From positions 4,854 through 12,538 of the forward strand of contig JAHDHM010000065.1 in assembly GCA_020631315.1 (NCBI GenBank): a DNA stretch of 7,685 bases, in the 5' to 3' direction. This DNA comes from Acidimicrobiales bacterium. GTDB taxonomy: Bacteria; Actinomycetota; Acidimicrobiia; Acidimicrobiales; Poriferisodaliceae. Below the pieces are notes generated by a model. The model was not told the DNA's origin. It saw only the letters and a program-made list of their open reading frames with translations, and made no database searches. The stretch's first letter is position 1; each line of letters opens with the position of its first letter. A program made the translations under genes and the position numbers. Shown here one piece after another: positions 5,636 to 7,685 of this stretch.

Positions 5636-7588
5636 ATGAAGTCCGGACGTGAGCCTCGACCGTCGGGACTCCCGTCACGGCTACCGTCGGCAGAAGTGTC
5701 GTCGTCATCCAGTCCCGCCGGGCTCGAAGCATCCGAAGCCCTGTCCACGATCGTGGGGCGTCTCGCCGCCGGCGAGGTGCGAGAGGGCCAGCGGAAGATG
5801 GCGATCGCCGTTGCCGACGCCATCGAGGACGAGCGGCATCTGATCGCCGAAGCGGGCACCGGCACCGGCAAGTCGTTGGCCTACCTGGTCCCTGCGATCA
5901 CGTCGGGCAAGACCGTGGTGGTCGCCACGGCCACCAAGGCCCTGCAGGATCAGCTGGCCGAGAAGGACCTGCCGTTCCTGTCGAAGCACGTCGAGGAGCC
6001 GTTCGTGTGGTCCGTGCTGAAGGGCCGGTCCAACTATCTGTGCAAGCAGCGCATGGCCGAGATGGCGACGGCCAGCGACGGCCAGATGGAGCTGGACGAC
6101 GGGTCGCGCGTCGCCGGTTCGGCGTTGCAGATCCGAAAGATCGTCAAGTGGGCGAACGAGACGAAGACGGGCGATCGCGCCGAGCTCGACTTCGAGCCGG
6201 ACCATCGAGTGTGGTCGGCGGTCTCGGTCGGGCCGATGGAGTGCCCCGGAGCGAGCAAGTGCCCGTCGGGCGGTGAGTGTTTCTCGGAGGCGGCCCGCCA
6301 GCAGACGCATGCGTCGACGGTGATCGTCGTCAACCTCCACCTGTACGGCCTGCACCTGGCGAGCGGTGGGGTGATCCTGCCCGAGCACGACGTGGCGATC
6401 ATCGACGAGGCCCATCAGCTCGAGGACGTCCTGTCGTCGGCCGCTGGCCTCGACTTCGGACCCGGCCGGTTCGCGTCGCTGGCCCGCAACACCAGAGCCA
6501 TCATCGATGATGCGTTGGCGACCGAGTTGGCCGACGTCGGTGGTCGCCTCGCCGACGTGCTCGGTCCACGAGTGGGCGATCGGCTTCGGTCGTTCGACGA
6601 AGAGCTGCAGACCGTCCTCACCATCGCGGTCGAGAAGGTCAACGAGGTGGTCGCCGCGATCCGTTCGGTCGACGAGAACGACCCGACCGACGGGCCGATA
6701 CGAGCGCGTGGCCTGGTTCAGGGTGGCCACCTGGCCGCCGACCTGTCGTTGCTGGTGTCGTTGCCGACGACACACGTCGTGTGGGTCGAGGGGCCGGCCA
6801 GGTCGCCCTCGCTGCGCATGGCCCCGATCGACGTGGCTGCCTTCCTCGGCGAGAACCTGTGGCCGAAGCAGACGACGGTCCTGACCAGCGCCACGCTCGA
6901 CAACGAGATCGAGAGCCGACTCGGGCTGATCGAGGGCGAGTACGACCGGATCGACGTCGGCAGCCCCTTCGACTACGAGCGTCAGGCGATGCTGTACTGC
7001 GCCATGTCGCTGCCGAACCCGAAGTCGTCGGACTGGCTGGATGCGATCACCGACGAGATGGTCGAACTCATCGACGCCGCCGGTGGTCGGACCTTGGCCC
7101 TGTTCACGAGCTGGCGGGCGATGGACCACGTCGCCGAGCAACTCGACCAGCGCATCGACCACAGGGTGCTCACACAGCGCGAGCTGCCGAAACCGGCGCT
7201 GATCCGGGAGTTCACGAACGACGAGTCGTCGGTGCTGTGCGCCACGATGGGCTTCTGGCAGGGCGTCGACATCCCGGGCCACACGCTGCGGTTGGTGACC
7301 ATCGACCGTCTGCCGTTCCCTCGCCCCGACGAACCCCTGCTCGAGGCTCGCCGCGAGCGTGCGGGCGCCAGGGCCTTCGCCCAGATCGATCTGCCCCGCA
7401 CCGCCACGATGCTGGCCCAGGGCGCCGGCCGTCTGATCCGCACCGCGGACGACCGAGGCGTGGTCGCCGTGCTTGACTCGCGCCTCGGTACCGCCCGCTA
7501 CCGCTGGGACCTGGTGAACGCGCTGCCACCGATGAAGCGCACCCGCCACAAGGCCGACGTCGTCGAGTTCCTCAAGTCCCTCGAATGA
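5636..7588 (+). CDS. dinG: DinG-family ATP-dependent DNA helicase with iron-sulfur cluster
   Basis: A 650-residue superfamily 2 helicase of the XPD/DinG group (5'-to-3' unwinding, removal of R-loops and other obstacles during repair and replication). Motifs in order: Q-motif region VREGQRKMA (48-56), Walker A EAGTGTGKS (72-80, K79), motif Ia VVVATATKALQDQL (94-107), four cluster cysteines C136, C203, C209 and C215 spaced as in DinG/XPD, the Walker B DEAH box (257-260), TSATLD (417-422), LFTSWRAMD (489-497), GFWQGVDIPG (539-548) and the arginine-finger motif QGAGRLIRT (595-603). All catalytic and cluster residues are present, so it should be active. There is no N-terminal exonuclease domain, and the length is nearer E. 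coli YoaA than the longer DinG, so the exact subgroup is open. Residues 1-35 are serine/proline-rich and probably disordered. The start ATG 5636 has TGAGG 5 bases upstream; a GTG at 5696 is a weaker alternative. It ends 6 bases from a convergent gene. Confidence 0.95.
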   Translation: MKSGREPRPSGLPSRLPSAEVSSSSSPAGLEASEALSTIVGRLAAGEVREGQRKMAIAVADAIEDERHLIAEAGTGTGKSLAYLVPAITSGKTVVVATATKALQDQLAEKDLPFLSKHVEEPFVWSVLKGRSNYLCKQRMAEMATASDGQMELDDGSRVAGSALQIRKIVKWANETKTGDRAELDFEPDHRVWSAVSVGPMECPGASKCPSGGECFSEAARQQTHASTVIVVNLHLYGLHLASGGVILPEHDVAIIDEAHQLEDVLSSAAGLDFGPGRFASLARNTRAIIDDALATELADVGGRLADVLGPRVGDRLRSFDEELQTVLTIAVEKVNEVVAAIRSVDENDPTDGPIRARGLVQGGHLAADLSLLVSLPTTHVVWVEGPARSPSLRMAPIDVAAFLGENLWPKQTTVLTSATLDNEIESRLGLIEGEYDRIDVGSPFDYERQAMLYCAMSLPNPKSSDWLDAITDEMVELIDAAGGRTLALFTSWRAMDHVAEQLDQRIDHRVLTQRELPKPALIREFTNDESSVLCATMGFWQGVDIPGHTLRLVTIDRLPFPRPDEPLLEARRERAGARAFAQIDLPRTATMLAQGAGRLIRTADDRGVVAVLDSRLGTARYRWDLVNALPPMKRTRHKADVVEFLKSLE

Positions 7589-7594
7589 GGCCGT

Positions 7595-7685
7595 TCACTC
7601 GAGTTTCGGCCGTGCCCGCGCCTGCGCGGTCTCGGGGTTGCCGGGTGGTGGTGGGTTGATCCACCCGTCGAGCAGCCGGCCGATG
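7595..7685 (-). CDS. C-terminal end of an unidentified gene, cut by the window edge
   Basis: The minus strand is open from the right edge to a TGA at 7595-7597, giving 29 residues: IGRLLDGWINPPPPGNPETA then QARARPKLE. Third codon positions are almost all G or C (26 of 29), as in the other genes here, and the stop lies 6 bases from the helicase stop, a normal convergent arrangement. The piece has a short hydrophobic start, four prolines in a row and a basic tail. It is too short to assign to a family. Confidence 0.6.
   Translation of the reverse strand, partial: IGRLLDGWINPPPPGNPETAQARARPKLE

Noticed and set aside
5580..5732. N-terminal extension of the GH43-like protein by 51 codons
   Set aside because: It would put residues in front of a complete signal peptide and overlap the helicase start region.
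5705..7549. Long minus-strand open frame (614 codons) antisense to the helicase
   Set aside because: It lies entirely opposite a complete helicase with every catalytic motif. Its own translation is Arg/Gln/His-rich with no recognisable family, so it is a codon-bias shadow.
7616..7629. Inverted repeat CCGCGC-CT-GCGCGG as a helicase terminator
   Set aside because: It has only a 2-base loop and no T-run, and lies inside the opposing partial coding region, so it may be chance in GC-rich DNA.

Overview
This window looks like chromosomal DNA of a high-GC actinobacterium. Coding frames are strongly G/C at third positions, GTG starts occur, and uppS and recO sit next to each other. The style of the proteins suggests Acidimicrobiia (Ilumatobacter-like), but that is an impression and no 16S or marker comparison was possible. 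Almost all of the DNA is coding. No tRNA, rRNA, CRISPR array, insertion sequence or integrase was seen.

Layout, left to right. (1) 1-1586, plus strand: two overlapping ABC-2 membrane permeases of the NodJ/DrrB type. The first is cut by the left edge, and their ATPase is presumably further left. (2) 1607-4326, minus strand: a compact gene set transcribed right to left, uppS (cis-prenyl diphosphate synthase), then recO (recombination mediator), then a FkbM-like SAM methyltransferase carrying a C-terminal beta-sandwich domain. The gaps are 37 and 7 bases, so one transcript is likely. (3) 4327-4481: a 155-base spacer holding three copies of a 34-base GC-rich tandem repeat with an embedded palindrome. 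(4) 4482-5579, minus strand: a secreted glycoside hydrolase family 43-like five-bladed beta-propeller protein. (5) 5580-5635: a 56-base divergent spacer. (6) 5636-7588, plus strand: a complete DinG/XPD-type iron-sulfur DNA helicase. (7) 7595-7685, minus strand: the last 29 codons of an unidentified gene that converges on the helicase.

Functionally this is mostly housekeeping: polyprenyl carrier synthesis for the cell envelope (UppS), DNA repair (RecO, DinG), an exporter membrane domain and an exported carbohydrate-active enzyme. The parts least explained by standard annotation are the intergenic tandem repeat and the two-domain methyltransferase attached to the uppS-recO unit. I found no convincing sign of a new multi-gene defence or mobile system.
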